NCBI GenBank assembly: GCA_009929095.1
Contig: SABF01000080.1
Location: 1 to 6,756, forward strand
DNA: 6,756 nt
Reading direction: 5' to 3'
DNA from: Erysipelotrichia bacterium
GTDB taxonomy: Bacteria > Bacillota_I > Bacilli_A > Erysipelotrichales > Erysipelotrichaceae
Positions 1 to 6,087 of the stretch are shown here, one piece after another. Numbering within the stretch: the stretch's first letter is position 1; every line of letters begins with the position of its first letter. The position numbers and the translations under genes are program-made. A model generated the notes under the pieces. The model was not told the DNA's origin. It did not search any database and saw only the letters and a list, made by a program, of their open reading frames with translations.

Positions 1-449
1 GTATTGAAATCATCACTGCCACTCATGGATGAACCGAATGGATCAGCGGATGGTGCATCATTGTCATCCGGCATCTGCGGCTGATTCACCGATCTTGCCT
101 GAGACTGTGATTTGGATTCAAGCAGCTGGACATTATCGCATACGATTTCTGTCACATATACTTTCTTTCCTTCTTTGTCGTTGTAGTTTCTGGTCTGAAT
201 ACGTCCTTCGACACCGACCAGTGCTCCCTTGCGCCCGTAAGAGCCGAGGAAATCGGCACTCTGACGCCAGGCAACGCAGTTGATGAAATCAGCAGAAGGC
301 TGCTGATTCTGACCGCCTGCATCCTGATTTCTGGATGCGAACCGACGATCGCAGGCGACTGTGAATGCTGCTACAGAGAGACCGCTCTGGGTCTTTCTGA
401 CTTCAATATCCTTTGTCAGTCTGCCAACCAGTACAACGCGGTTGATCAT
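1..449 (-). CDS. ssb: Single-stranded DNA-binding protein (partial, C-terminus beyond left edge)
   Basis: SSB coats single-stranded DNA during replication, repair and recombination. Translating the minus strand from ATG at 449 gives MINRVVLVGRLTKDIEVRKT, the classic first strand of a bacterial SSB OB fold. It is followed by FINCVAWRQSADFLGSYGRK, by GALVGVEGRIQTRNYND and by the start of a Gln/Ser/Pro/Asp-rich flexible tail. About 149 codons are visible. The acidic C-terminal tip that recruits partner proteins lies outside the window. The start overlaps the rpsF stop as ATGA (446-449) and has its own AGGAGG seven bases upstream, inside the rpsF 3' end, which indicates translational coupling. 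The order rpsF-ssb, normally followed by rpsR, is standard in Bacillota. No second ssb copy is visible here. The identification is firm. Confidence 0.96.
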   Translation of the reverse strand, partial: MINRVVLVGRLTKDIEVRKTQSGLSVAAFTVACDRRFASRNQDAGGQNQQPSADFINCVAWRQSADFLGSYGRKGALVGVEGRIQTRNYNDKEGKKVYVTEIVCDNVQLLESKSQSQARSVNQPQMPDDNDAPSADPFGSSMSGSDDFN

Positions 450-754
450 TTCTTTGCCTCCTGAACCGGAGCTTCGTCACGGGTGATCATGTGACGGACA
501 ACGTTTGCGTTGATTCGCATCAGACGATCGAATTCGTTTACGCAGGCATCATCGCCTTCAAAAGCAACTACGACATAGTAGCCTTTGGTCATATCATCAA
601 TGCGATAAGCAAAGTCGCGCATGCCCCATTCGCTGGTCTTGGAGATCTTTCCACCCTGATCGGTGATGATCTTTCCGAGACTCTCGATGAGCGCAGCACG
701 TTTAGCTTCTTCAACGTTCGCGTTGATGATGTACATGACTTCATACTTCTTCAT
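446..754 (-). CDS. rpsF: 30S ribosomal protein S6
   Basis: S6 binds S18 and helps assemble the central domain of the 30S subunit. The 102-residue product starts MKKYEVMYIINANVEEAKRA and contains EWGMRDFAYRIDDMTKGYYV and FDRLMRINANVVRHMI, all typical of S6, at the usual length of about 95-105 residues. I chose ATG at 754 because an AAGGAGG sits eight bases upstream (763-769). A GTG three codons earlier (763-761) overlaps that Shine-Dalgarno and is not credible as a start. The short acidic/basic tail ends EAPVQEAKK and its stop overlaps the ssb start. The gene is the first of the operon, with a sigma-A promoter and a structured leader upstream. Confidence 0.97.
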   Translation of the reverse strand: MKKYEVMYIINANVEEAKRAALIESLGKIITDQGGKISKTSEWGMRDFAYRIDDMTKGYYVVVAFEGDDACVNEFDRLMRINANVVRHMITRDEAPVQEAKK

Positions 755-763
755 TTTGTACAC

Positions 764-798
764 CTCCTTCTGGACTAACGGCCATTTCTGGCAAGGAG
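764..798 (-). promoter_or_regulatory. Candidate S6:S18 autoregulatory leader structure of rpsF
   Basis: Read on the minus strand, CTCCTT (798-793) is followed directly by a perfect hairpin GCCA-GAAA-TGGC (792-781). Next come an 11-base bulge, CGTTAGTCCAG (780-770), and AAGGAG (769-764), which is the rpsF Shine-Dalgarno. CTCCTT and AAGGAG are fully complementary, so a 6-bp basal stem would hide the ribosome binding site, with a GNRA-capped upper stem. A CCG lies at the upper-stem/bulge junction (plus-strand positions 779-781). A hairpin with an unpaired CCG 3' of it is, as I recall, the reported S6:S18 complex target in rpsF mRNAs. The pairing is seen in the sequence; the function is inferred from the family. 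Confidence 0.6.
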
Positions 799-823
799 CA
801 GAGTTTTTTCCGCTCGTTTTGAT

Positions 824-853
824 ATTCTATCAGCAATCCGCGTGATTGGTCAA
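824..853 (-). promoter_or_regulatory. Sigma-A promoter of rpsF-ssb
   Basis: On the minus strand, TTGACC (853-848) and TAGAAT (829-824) are separated by 18 bases. Transcription would start near 817, giving a leader of about 63 bases that contains the candidate S6:S18 fold. The promoter lies just downstream of the typA terminator, so rpsF-ssb has its own transcription unit. Confidence 0.75.
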
Positions 854-876
854 CTGCTTTATGCTCTAATTTATGC

Positions 877-904
877 ATAATAAAGGGCAGAATCAATTCT
901 GCCC
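877..904 (-). terminator. Rho-independent terminator after typA
   Basis: On the minus strand, GGGCAGAA (904-897), loop TTGA and TTCTGCCC (892-885) form a perfect 8-bp GC-rich stem, followed by TTTATTAT. It begins seven bases after the typA stop codon. The T-run is interrupted, so termination may be incomplete. Confidence 0.8.
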
Positions 905-910
905 CAAGTT

Positions 911-2749
911 CTAATCCTCTTCCTCGTCGTCCAGTTTTCCGATTTCGCGGGCATGGCGTCTGCGGTCGATAATTGTCAGATACTTTTTGCGGACACGGAT
1001 ATCTGCCGGAGTGATTTCCACAAGTTCATCATCATTGATGAATTCAATGGCGCTTTCCAGCGTCAATACCTTCGGCGGTACCAGTTTCATTGCTTCATCG
1101 TTGCCGGTAGAGCGAACTGCAGTCATCTTCTTGTTCTTGATCGGATTGACTGTCATATCCTTGTTCTTGCTGGCCATGCCAATGATCATTCCTTCATATA
1201 CCGGAGTCTGAGCATCGATGAACAGCTGGCCGCGCTCCTGAATATTCCAGAGTGCGTAAGTCATTGCACCGCCTGTTTCAGTCGAGATCAATGCACCGTT
1301 TTCACGCTGCGGGATCTCTCCCTTCCACGGTTCATAACCAGCCAGTCTTCTGACCATGGTTCCTTCCCCGCGAGTTGCATTAATGAAATCAGAGCGGTAG
1401 CCAATCAGTCCTCTGGTTGGAACAAGATAGGTGATCCTGGTATAGGATCCCTGATCTTCCATATTCTGCAGCATGCCCTTTCTGATATTCAGAGCACTGA
1501 TAACAGTACCGGAGTACTCATTCGGAACATCGCATACGACTTCTTCAACCGGCTCGTTAGTAACGTCGTTAATCTTCTTCAGAATCACTTCCGGCCTGGA
1601 TACTGCGACTTCGAATCCTTCCCTGCGCATCTGCTCCAGCAGAATGGACAGATGAAGTTCTCCGCGGCCAGACACTTTAAAGCAGTCTGTACTGTCAGTC
1701 TCTTCCACTTTCAGTCCGACATTAACCTGAAGTTCCTTCTCCAGACGTTCTCTGATATTGCGGGAAGTCACATATTTGCCAACCTGTCCAGCAAATGGAG
1801 AATCATTGACCATGAAGTTCATGGACAGTGTCGGTTCTTCAATTCTGATAATCGGCATTGGATCCGGGCTGCCCGGTACACACAGCGTATCTCCGATTGA
1901 AATATCTGAGATGCCGGAGATCATGCAGATTTCACCGCACTGTGCTTCCTTGACGGCAATACGGCTCATTCCCTTATAAATAAAGATCTGATTTGTCTTG
2001 CCATGTTCAATCTTGCCATTCTGGTTGCATATCTCATACTGGGATGCTTCCTTGAGAATGCCGGAATAGATGCGGCCAATGCCAAGACGGCCAATATAGT
2101 CGTCATAGGCAAGTGCACATACCTGCATCTGCACCGGTTCATTCATCAGATCCGGATATGCCTGGGTATGATGAAGGATGGTTTCAAACAGCGGTGTGAT
2201 ATCGGTGTTGGTATCTTCTGCGTTGTAGCGGATGATTCCCTGACGGGCAATGCCATACAGAATCGGGAAGTCAAGCTGATCATCGGTCGCGTTCAGATCC
2301 AGGAACAGATCGTAAACTTCATCAATGACTTCATTGGCACGGGCATCCGGTTTATCCATCTTGTTGATCACAAGGATCGGACGCAGGCCGATCTCCAGTG
2401 ATTTCTGCAGTACGAAACGTGTCTGTGGCATCGGTCCTTCGGCAGAATCCACCAGCAGGATGACAGTATCCACTGTCTTGATGATGCGCTCCACTTCGGA
2501 AGAGAAGTCCGCATGCCCCGGCGTATCTACGATATTGATCTTATAATCCTTGTACTGCACTGAGCAGTTCTTGGAATAGATGGTAATACCACGTTCACGT
2601 TCGAGGTCATTGCTGTCCATAACGCAGTCAACAACTTTGTCGTTGTCTTTGAAAACATGACTCTGTTTCAGGAATGCATCCACGAGCGTTGACTTGCCGG
2701 CATCGACATGGGCGATAACTGCGATGTTGATAATCTTCTGATAGTCCAT
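911..2749 (-). CDS. typA: Ribosome-binding translational GTPase TypA/BipA
   Basis: TypA/BipA is a ribosome-associated GTPase that supports 50S assembly and growth under cold or other stress. The 612-residue product matches the usual length of about 605-615. The G domain covers roughly residues 1-200: P-loop AHVDAGKST (13-21), switch I RGITI with T56, DTPGH (75-79, catalytic H79) and NKMD (129-132). A beta-barrel domain follows, then EF-G-like domains III and V. The BipA-specific C-terminal domain follows [20 protein letters not shown] and contains [15 protein letters not shown], ending in an acidic tail DDEEED. The [10 protein letters not shown] signature and the C-terminal domain separate it from EF-G, LepA and tetracycline-protection proteins. 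The P-loop carries Ala17 where most BipA proteins have His. ATG at 2749 is chosen because GAGGTG (2759-2764) lies nine bases upstream. The gene has its own promoter and terminator. Confidence 0.97.
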   Translation of the reverse strand: MDYQKIINIAVIAHVDAGKSTLVDAFLKQSHVFKDNDKVVDCVMDSNDLERERGITIYSKNCSVQYKDYKINIVDTPGHADFSSEVERIIKTVDTVILLVDSAEGPMPQTRFVLQKSLEIGLRPILVINKMDKPDARANEVIDEVYDLFLDLNATDDQLDFPILYGIARQGIIRYNAEDTNTDITPLFETILHHTQAYPDLMNEPVQMQVCALAYDDYIGRLGIGRIYSGILKEASQYEICNQNGKIEHGKTNQIFIYKGMSRIAVKEAQCGEICMISGISDISIGDTLCVPGSPDPMPIIRIEEPTLSMNFMVNDSPFAGQVGKYVTSRNIRERLEKELQVNVGLKVEETDSTDCFKVSGRGELHLSILLEQMRREGFEVAVSRPEVILKKINDVTNEPVEEVVCDVPNEYSGTVISALNIRKGMLQNMEDQGSYTRITYLVPTRGLIGYRSDFINATRGEGTMVRRLAGYEPWKGEIPQRENGALISTETGGAMTYALWNIQERGQLFIDAQTPVYEGMIIGMASKNKDMTVNPIKNKKMTAVRSTGNDEAMKLVPPKVLTLESAIEFINDDELVEITPADIRVRKKYLTIIDRRRHAREIGKLDDEEED

Positions 2750-2775
2750 AGTTTGTTCACCTCGAAACGTTCCTT

Positions 2776-2805
2776 ATTATATGTTTAAAAGAGACCATCT
2801 TGCAA
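2776..2805 (-). promoter_or_regulatory. Sigma-A promoter of typA
   Basis: On the minus strand, TTGCAA (2805-2800), an 18-base spacer and a perfect TATAAT (2781-2776) lie upstream of typA. The predicted start near 2769 leaves a leader of about 20 bases with the Shine-Dalgarno at 2764-2759. No convincing terminator separates it from the carboxypeptidase gene upstream; only an A/T-only stem (TTATA-CGAA-TATAA) is seen around 2863-2876. Some read-through into typA is therefore likely. Confidence 0.75.
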
Positions 2806-2891
2806 GAAATAATGCATATTGGCGCTTACATTGCGTCAATTGCATTCAAAACAGCCATTATATTCGTATAAATAATGTTATCTTCGGATTC

Positions 2892-4217
2892 TTATTTATT
2901 TTTCCTTCTGCGCTTTTTCTTCCTTTTTCTGAACAGTTTCTGATAGTTCCCCAGGAAAATAATCAGAACAATCAGAGACAGACCTGTAACAGAGATCCAC
3001 AGTGCATGTTCATAGATGAATGTAGTTATTTTTCCCCAGGACGTAACCGGACAGCTGACATCAGAAGTCAGGCTGACAGTATATACCAGCTGATCGTAGT
3101 CATATACACTGACAGTTCCGATTATATCCCCCTTGGTGACAGCGGCATTGACGTACTCCGGAGTCTGAATGACAACATGCAGATTCTCATCATTGGGGAA
3201 ATCCCCAGTCACGGTTTCCGGAAAAATCAGCTTTAAACTGCTCACGGAAGAGTTTCTGACTCTGACCTCAGCAGCCAGATCACCTGCAGTCAATACGGTC
3301 TGCTTGGCATAGTGCTCACCAAACCAATTATATAAGGATGCCGCATCCGCAATGGACGCCGGATAATGGGCTTCACGATAGCCATGGCAGTTTACCAGGA
3401 CCAGATTCATGCCTCCTTCTGATGCAGACGAGGCAAGTGTATACAGTGCTTCCAATGTATATCCGCTCTTTCCGCACACAAAACCAGGAATATCAAAGTT
3501 CTGGTATTTCGTATCTGTCTGATTGATGTACTGCAGAACGCCATTCTGCATATCCAGCCCCTGCGGATATGTCTTAACCGGGGATGATGTATAAGTCAGA
3601 GCGGTCATAACCCTGACCATCTCCTGATTCTTCATGCAATAACTCATGAGTATTGCCATGTCCCGGCAGGTGGAATACAAACTGTCGTCATGCAGACCGC
3701 TGCAGTTTGCAAAGTGCGTATTTGTCATTCCCAGCATCTGCGCCTTCTGATTCATCAGATTAACAAATTCTTCTTCACTTCCCGATACATAGAAGGCAAG
3801 TGCTCTTGCACATTCTGCCCCGCTTGGCAGAAGTGTCCCGTACAGCAAGTCTTCCACTGTCGGTTCATCTCCCGTGGTAAAACCCGCCCGATTGGCAGAT
3901 GCTTCAATCAGTCCAGCCATAATCTCATCTGTAATCGGCCATACTTCACTTAGATCCGTGCTGTTTTCCACAGCCAGCAGCGCAGTCATCATTTTAGTGA
4001 TGCTGGCCGGATATACACTTGCCTCGGAATTGATGTCCAGCAGAATCTGTCCGGTATCCGCATCTTCTAGATATACAAATTCCGAATAAAGTTCTGGCAG
4101 CTGTCGGGCCGCAAAGGATTCCGCATCCTGCGAATTGTCTGAAGTTCTGGAAATGCAGCCGGAAAACAGCAGCGCCGCTGTCAGAAACAGGTTTGATATT
4201 TGCCTGGTCAGTTTCAT
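2892..4217 (-). CDS. Serine-type D-alanyl-D-alanine carboxypeptidase (peptidase S11, DacF/PBP5-like), putative lipoprotein with C-terminal membrane anchor
   Basis: Low-molecular-weight penicillin-binding proteins of this type remove the terminal D-Ala of peptidoglycan stem pentapeptides outside the cell. The 441-residue product has the S11 active-site pattern. SITK holds nucleophile Ser72 and base Lys75. The second motif reads SGA (132-134), where SxN is usual. KSG (250-252) replaces the common KTG, in the context GKSGYTLEALYTLA. The stretch HFANCSGLHDD followed by YSTCRDMA is also typical of S11. The N-terminus is a signal peptide with a possible lipobox LFSGC (Cys21), although Phe at -3 is atypical. 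The C-terminus has one membrane segment (about 405-425) followed by the strongly basic tail RKRKKKRRRKNK. About 290-390 is probably the small beta domain. ATG at 4217 is the only ATG before the signal peptide, yet no Shine-Dalgarno precedes it. The gene diverges from the flavodoxin gene and lies upstream of typA. Confidence 0.9.
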   Translation of the reverse strand: MKLTRQISNLFLTAALLFSGCISRTSDNSQDAESFAARQLPELYSEFVYLEDADTGQILLDINSEASVYPASITKMMTALLAVENSTDLSEVWPITDEIMAGLIEASANRAGFTTGDEPTVEDLLYGTLLPSGAECARALAFYVSGSEEEFVNLMNQKAQMLGMTNTHFANCSGLHDDSLYSTCRDMAILMSYCMKNQEMVRVMTALTYTSSPVKTYPQGLDMQNGVLQYINQTDTKYQNFDIPGFVCGKSGYTLEALYTLASSASEGGMNLVLVNCHGYREAHYPASIADAASLYNWFGEHYAKQTVLTAGDLAAEVRVRNSSVSSLKLIFPETVTGDFPNDENLHVVIQTPEYVNAAVTKGDIIGTVSVYDYDQLVYTVSLTSDVSCPVTSWGKITTFIYEHALWISVTGLSLIVLIIFLGNYQKLFRKRKKKRRRKNK

Positions 4218-4226
4218 GATTTTCAG

Positions 4227-4232
4227 ATTATA
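4227..4232 (-). promoter_or_regulatory. Possible -10 element of the carboxypeptidase gene
   Basis: A perfect TATAAT on the minus strand lies nine bases before the ATG at 4217, so transcription would begin about at the start codon. No acceptable -35 hexamer is found 16-18 bases upstream; CTGACA exists but 22 bases away. The element could serve a leaderless message or be a chance A/T run. Confidence 0.35.
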
Positions 4233-4279
4233 TCATCCTAATGTGATAATTCCGTGTCAGCCTGAGCAGAATCTATATT

Positions 4280-4296
4280 GCTTGACATAGTCAAGC
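4280..4296. promoter_or_regulatory. Operator-like palindrome 1, overlapping the -35 element
   Basis: GCTTGAC-ATA-GTCAAGC is a perfect inverted repeat with 7-base arms around a 3-base centre. It covers the whole TTGACA -35 hexamer, so a protein bound here would block RNA polymerase. The core is CTTG-N7-CAAG (4281-4295), repeated 28 bp downstream. Its size and symmetry suit a MarR- or TetR-family dimer. The family assignment is inference; no regulator gene lies in the window. Confidence 0.65.
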
Positions 4297-4310
4297 TATA
4301 TACATATACT
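4282..4310 (+). promoter_or_regulatory. Sigma-A promoter of the flavodoxin/reductase unit (bilS-bilR)
   Basis: TTGACA (4282-4287), a 17-base spacer and TATACT (4305-4310) form a near-consensus promoter. Transcription would start near 4317, about 27 bases before the ATG at 4344. Both elements are overlapped by palindromes, so a strong promoter kept off by a repressor is the natural reading. Confidence 0.85.
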
Positions 4311-4326
4311 TGCCATTATCAAGTAT
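4306..4326. promoter_or_regulatory. Operator-like palindrome 2, from -10 to past the transcription start
   Basis: ATACTTG (4306-4312), seven bases, then CAAGTAT (4320-4326) form a perfect 7-base inverted repeat. It overlaps the end of TATACT and the predicted start site. Its core is again CTTG-N7-CAAG (4309-4323), the same architecture as the copy at 4281-4295. It could also form a weak hairpin in RNA, but the shared core favours a DNA site. Confidence 0.6.
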
Positions 4327-4343
4327 TACAGGAGGAAATCACG

Positions 4344-4847
4344 ATGAACTATTCCATCGTTTACAGCAGCAGGACCGGCAATACAGCTATGCTCGCTCAG
4401 CATCTTAAAACAATTCTGCCCAAAGACAGTCTTGTTTATATCGGTGCACCAGATACCGGTGCACTCGATGCCGATACATTATTCATTGGTTTCTGGACTG
4501 ATAAAGGGCGCTGCGATCAGGTGACAGAGAACTTTCTGAAAACACTGAACAGCAAACGAATATTCCTGTTCGGAACTGCGGGATTCGGCGAAAGCGACAG
4601 TTATTTTGCTCAGATTATAAGCCGAACAGCCGCAAATATCGATAGCTCCAATACCATAACAGGCAGCTTTATGTGCCAGGGAAAAATGCCACTATCCGTA
4701 CGTGAACGCTATGAATCCATGAAAAATGAACAGCCCGAAAAAATGAATCAGCTCATTTTGAATTTTGATGCGGCACTGTCACATCCTGATCAGGCTGACC
4801 TTGATCATTTTCTGGCTGCCATAGAAACAGGGCTGAAGCAGCAGTAA
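4344..4847 (+). CDS. bilS: Flavodoxin-like protein, BilS-type electron carrier of the bilirubin reductase system
   Basis: The 167-residue product is a single flavodoxin fold that should bind FMN and carry electrons in the cytoplasm. MNYSIVYSSRTGNTAMLAQH gives the first beta strand and the phosphate-binding loop SSRTGNT (8-14). LFIGFWTDKGRCD corresponds to the second FMN loop with an aromatic Trp. RIFLFGTAGFGES is the third. The tail, with GSFMCQGKMPLSVRERYE and SHPDQADLDHF, is like that of gut anaerobe flavodoxins annotated as BilS. ATG at 4344 is chosen because AGGAGG lies eight bases upstream (4330-4335). An in-frame upstream extension to 4278 would start upstream of the promoter elements and is rejected. 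It is the first gene of a unit with the OYE-type reductase, whose missing NAD(P)H module suggests this protein donates the electrons. The flavodoxin call is firm; the BilS call rests on family resemblance and context. Confidence 0.82.
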   Translation: MNYSIVYSSRTGNTAMLAQHLKTILPKDSLVYIGAPDTGALDADTLFIGFWTDKGRCDQVTENFLKTLNSKRIFLFGTAGFGESDSYFAQIISRTAANIDSSNTITGSFMCQGKMPLSVRERYESMKNEQPEKMNQLILNFDAALSHPDQADLDHFLAAIETGLKQQ

Positions 4848-4870
4848 TGCCAGGCAGTCAATCGCATTGC

Positions 4871-4885
4871 TTTGATCGTGTCAAT
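4871..4885. promoter_or_regulatory. Degenerate third copy of the operator motif between bilS and bilR
   Basis: TTTGATCGTGTCAAT contains TTGA-N5-TCAA (4872-4884), the inner core of the -35 palindrome (TTGACATAGTCAA). The outer C/G pair is lost. It lies just after the flavodoxin stop. It might be an auxiliary binding site or chance, since a short motif of this kind is only moderately rare. Confidence 0.3.
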
Positions 4886-4974
4886 TATCATATGCACATA
4901 GTTTTCAGCATCACCTGAATTGCATGCCGATACAGTTTTATTTCTATCGATCAGCTGCAGAAAGAGAGAGTCCA

Positions 4975-6087
4975 GTGTCATACGCCAAAATGTTTACGCC
5001 GATCAGTCTGGGCGGCTTGGTTCTTAAAAATCGCATTGTTTTCGCGCCGACTTCACTCGGCATGCGGCAGGAAGAGGAAATCAAAAAACTGTCTGCCATT
5101 GCTCAGGGCGGCTGTGCAATGGTTATTGTCGGTGATGTTCCGGTCGGAAAGCATGAGTATTTGTCTCTGTTCAGTCACAGTGGCTTTCAGCACTATCAGC
5201 AGATATGCCAGGCAGTGCACAGACATGAATGTCTCGCGTGTGCTCAGCTTCATCAGTCCAACAGCAATCTTTCAGGCATGCTGAAGCATATTCCGGATAT
5301 GATATTCAAAAAATTAACACAGGATGATCTGCGCAGGCTGATGAATGAAGAAATCGCCCCAGGAATAACGGCTATGCCTGCAAAAAAGATCAGAGAGATC
5401 ACCGCATCCTTTGGACCTGCCGCCCGTCAGGCACAAGAAGCAGGTTTTGACATGATTCAGGTGCATGGTGATCGAATGTGCGGCAGTTTTTCTTCTGAAG
5501 TATTCAATCATCGAACCGATGAATACGGCGGCAGTCCTAAAAAGCGAGCTGAATTTGCAGTTGAAGCAGTCATGGCAGTCAGACGTGAACTGCCTCATAT
5601 GCCAATAGACTATAAACTTGCTGTTCGGCAGGAGAATCCGCATTATGGAAATGCCGGTGTTCTTCTGGAGGAACTTTCCGTATTTGTCCCGATGCTGGAG
5701 AAAGCTGGAGTCACCAGTTTTCATGTAACGCTGGCTGATCACAGCAGTCTTTCAGATCCCATTCCGCCAAAGAATCATCCTTATTTCCCGATGGAAGGCT
5801 GCTTTCTTCCATATTGCGATGAAGTGCGCAGATACACGAAGCTTCCGGTGTGCGGCGTTGGCGGTCTGACTGATCCCGAATTCATAGAAAATCAGATTGA
5901 ATCAGGACGTATTGACTTTGCGGCAATGAGCAGACAGCTGATCGCAGATGCAGAATGGCCAAATAAAGCTCGTCAGGGACAGTGCCAGACAATCCATCGC
6001 TGCATCAGATGCAATCAGCTATGTCTTAACGGCATGCTTGATCATAAAGGAGTGCACTGCATCTTCGATAGAACCGACAGTAATTAA
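4975..6087 (+). CDS. bilR: Short-form OYE/2,4-dienoyl-CoA reductase-like flavin and Fe-S reductase, probable bilirubin reductase BilR
   Basis: BilR reduces bilirubin to urobilinogen in gut bacteria. From GTG at 4975 the product has 370 residues. An FMN-binding TIM barrel of the Old Yellow Enzyme family begins SYAKMFTPISLGGLVLKNRI. It includes GFDMIQVHGDR (HGDR at 164-167) and NHRTDEYGGS. The iron-sulphur motif CIRCNQLC-X11-C follows near residues 343-362. It ends eight residues after the last cysteine, so the FAD/NAD(P)H domain of larger relatives (about 640-670 residues) is absent. In most relatives the HGDR position reads HxAHGY. I recall D166 and R167 being highlighted for BilR, and the GTG start reproduces that numbering. 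Other starts are ATG at 4924, which adds 17 residues without a Shine-Dalgarno, and ATG at 4990. A purine-rich AAAGAGAGAG (4961-4970) precedes the GTG. The gap after bilS holds no terminator, so the two genes are probably cotranscribed. A different ene-reductase substrate cannot be excluded. Confidence 0.82.
   Translation: MSYAKMFTPISLGGLVLKNRIVFAPTSLGMRQEEEIKKLSAIAQGGCAMVIVGDVPVGKHEYLSLFSHSGFQHYQQICQAVHRHECLACAQLHQSNSNLSGMLKHIPDMIFKKLTQDDLRRLMNEEIAPGITAMPAKKIREITASFGPAARQAQEAGFDMIQVHGDRMCGSFSSEVFNHRTDEYGGSPKKRAEFAVEAVMAVRRELPHMPIDYKLAVRQENPHYGNAGVLLEELSVFVPMLEKAGVTSFHVTLADHSSLSDPIPPKNHPYFPMEGCFLPYCDEVRRYTKLPVCGVGGLTDPEFIENQIESGRIDFAAMSRQLIADAEWPNKARQGQCQTIHRCIRCNQLCLNGMLDHKGVHCIFDRTDSN

Noticed and set aside
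29..283. Plus-strand open frame opposite ssb
   Set aside because: Antisense to the clear SSB reading frame, with no ribosome binding site and no family resemblance.
953..1900. A 315-codon open frame on the plus strand opposite typA
   Set aside because: It lies wholly antisense to a strongly supported gene, has no ribosome binding site and gives a Cys/His-rich sequence with no recognisable domain. It is a codon-bias shadow.
2820..2891. A terminator after the carboxypeptidase gene
   Set aside because: The only inverted repeats are short and A/T-only, with no T-run. They do not support a rho-independent terminator.
4278..4343. N-terminal extension of the flavodoxin from an upstream ATG/TTG-type start
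   Set aside because: The extension runs across the promoter and start site, and the strong AGGAGG fits only the ATG at 4344.
5314..5742. Minus-strand open frame opposite bilR
   Set aside because: Overlaps the conserved OYE barrel in antisense, with no promoter or ribosome binding site.
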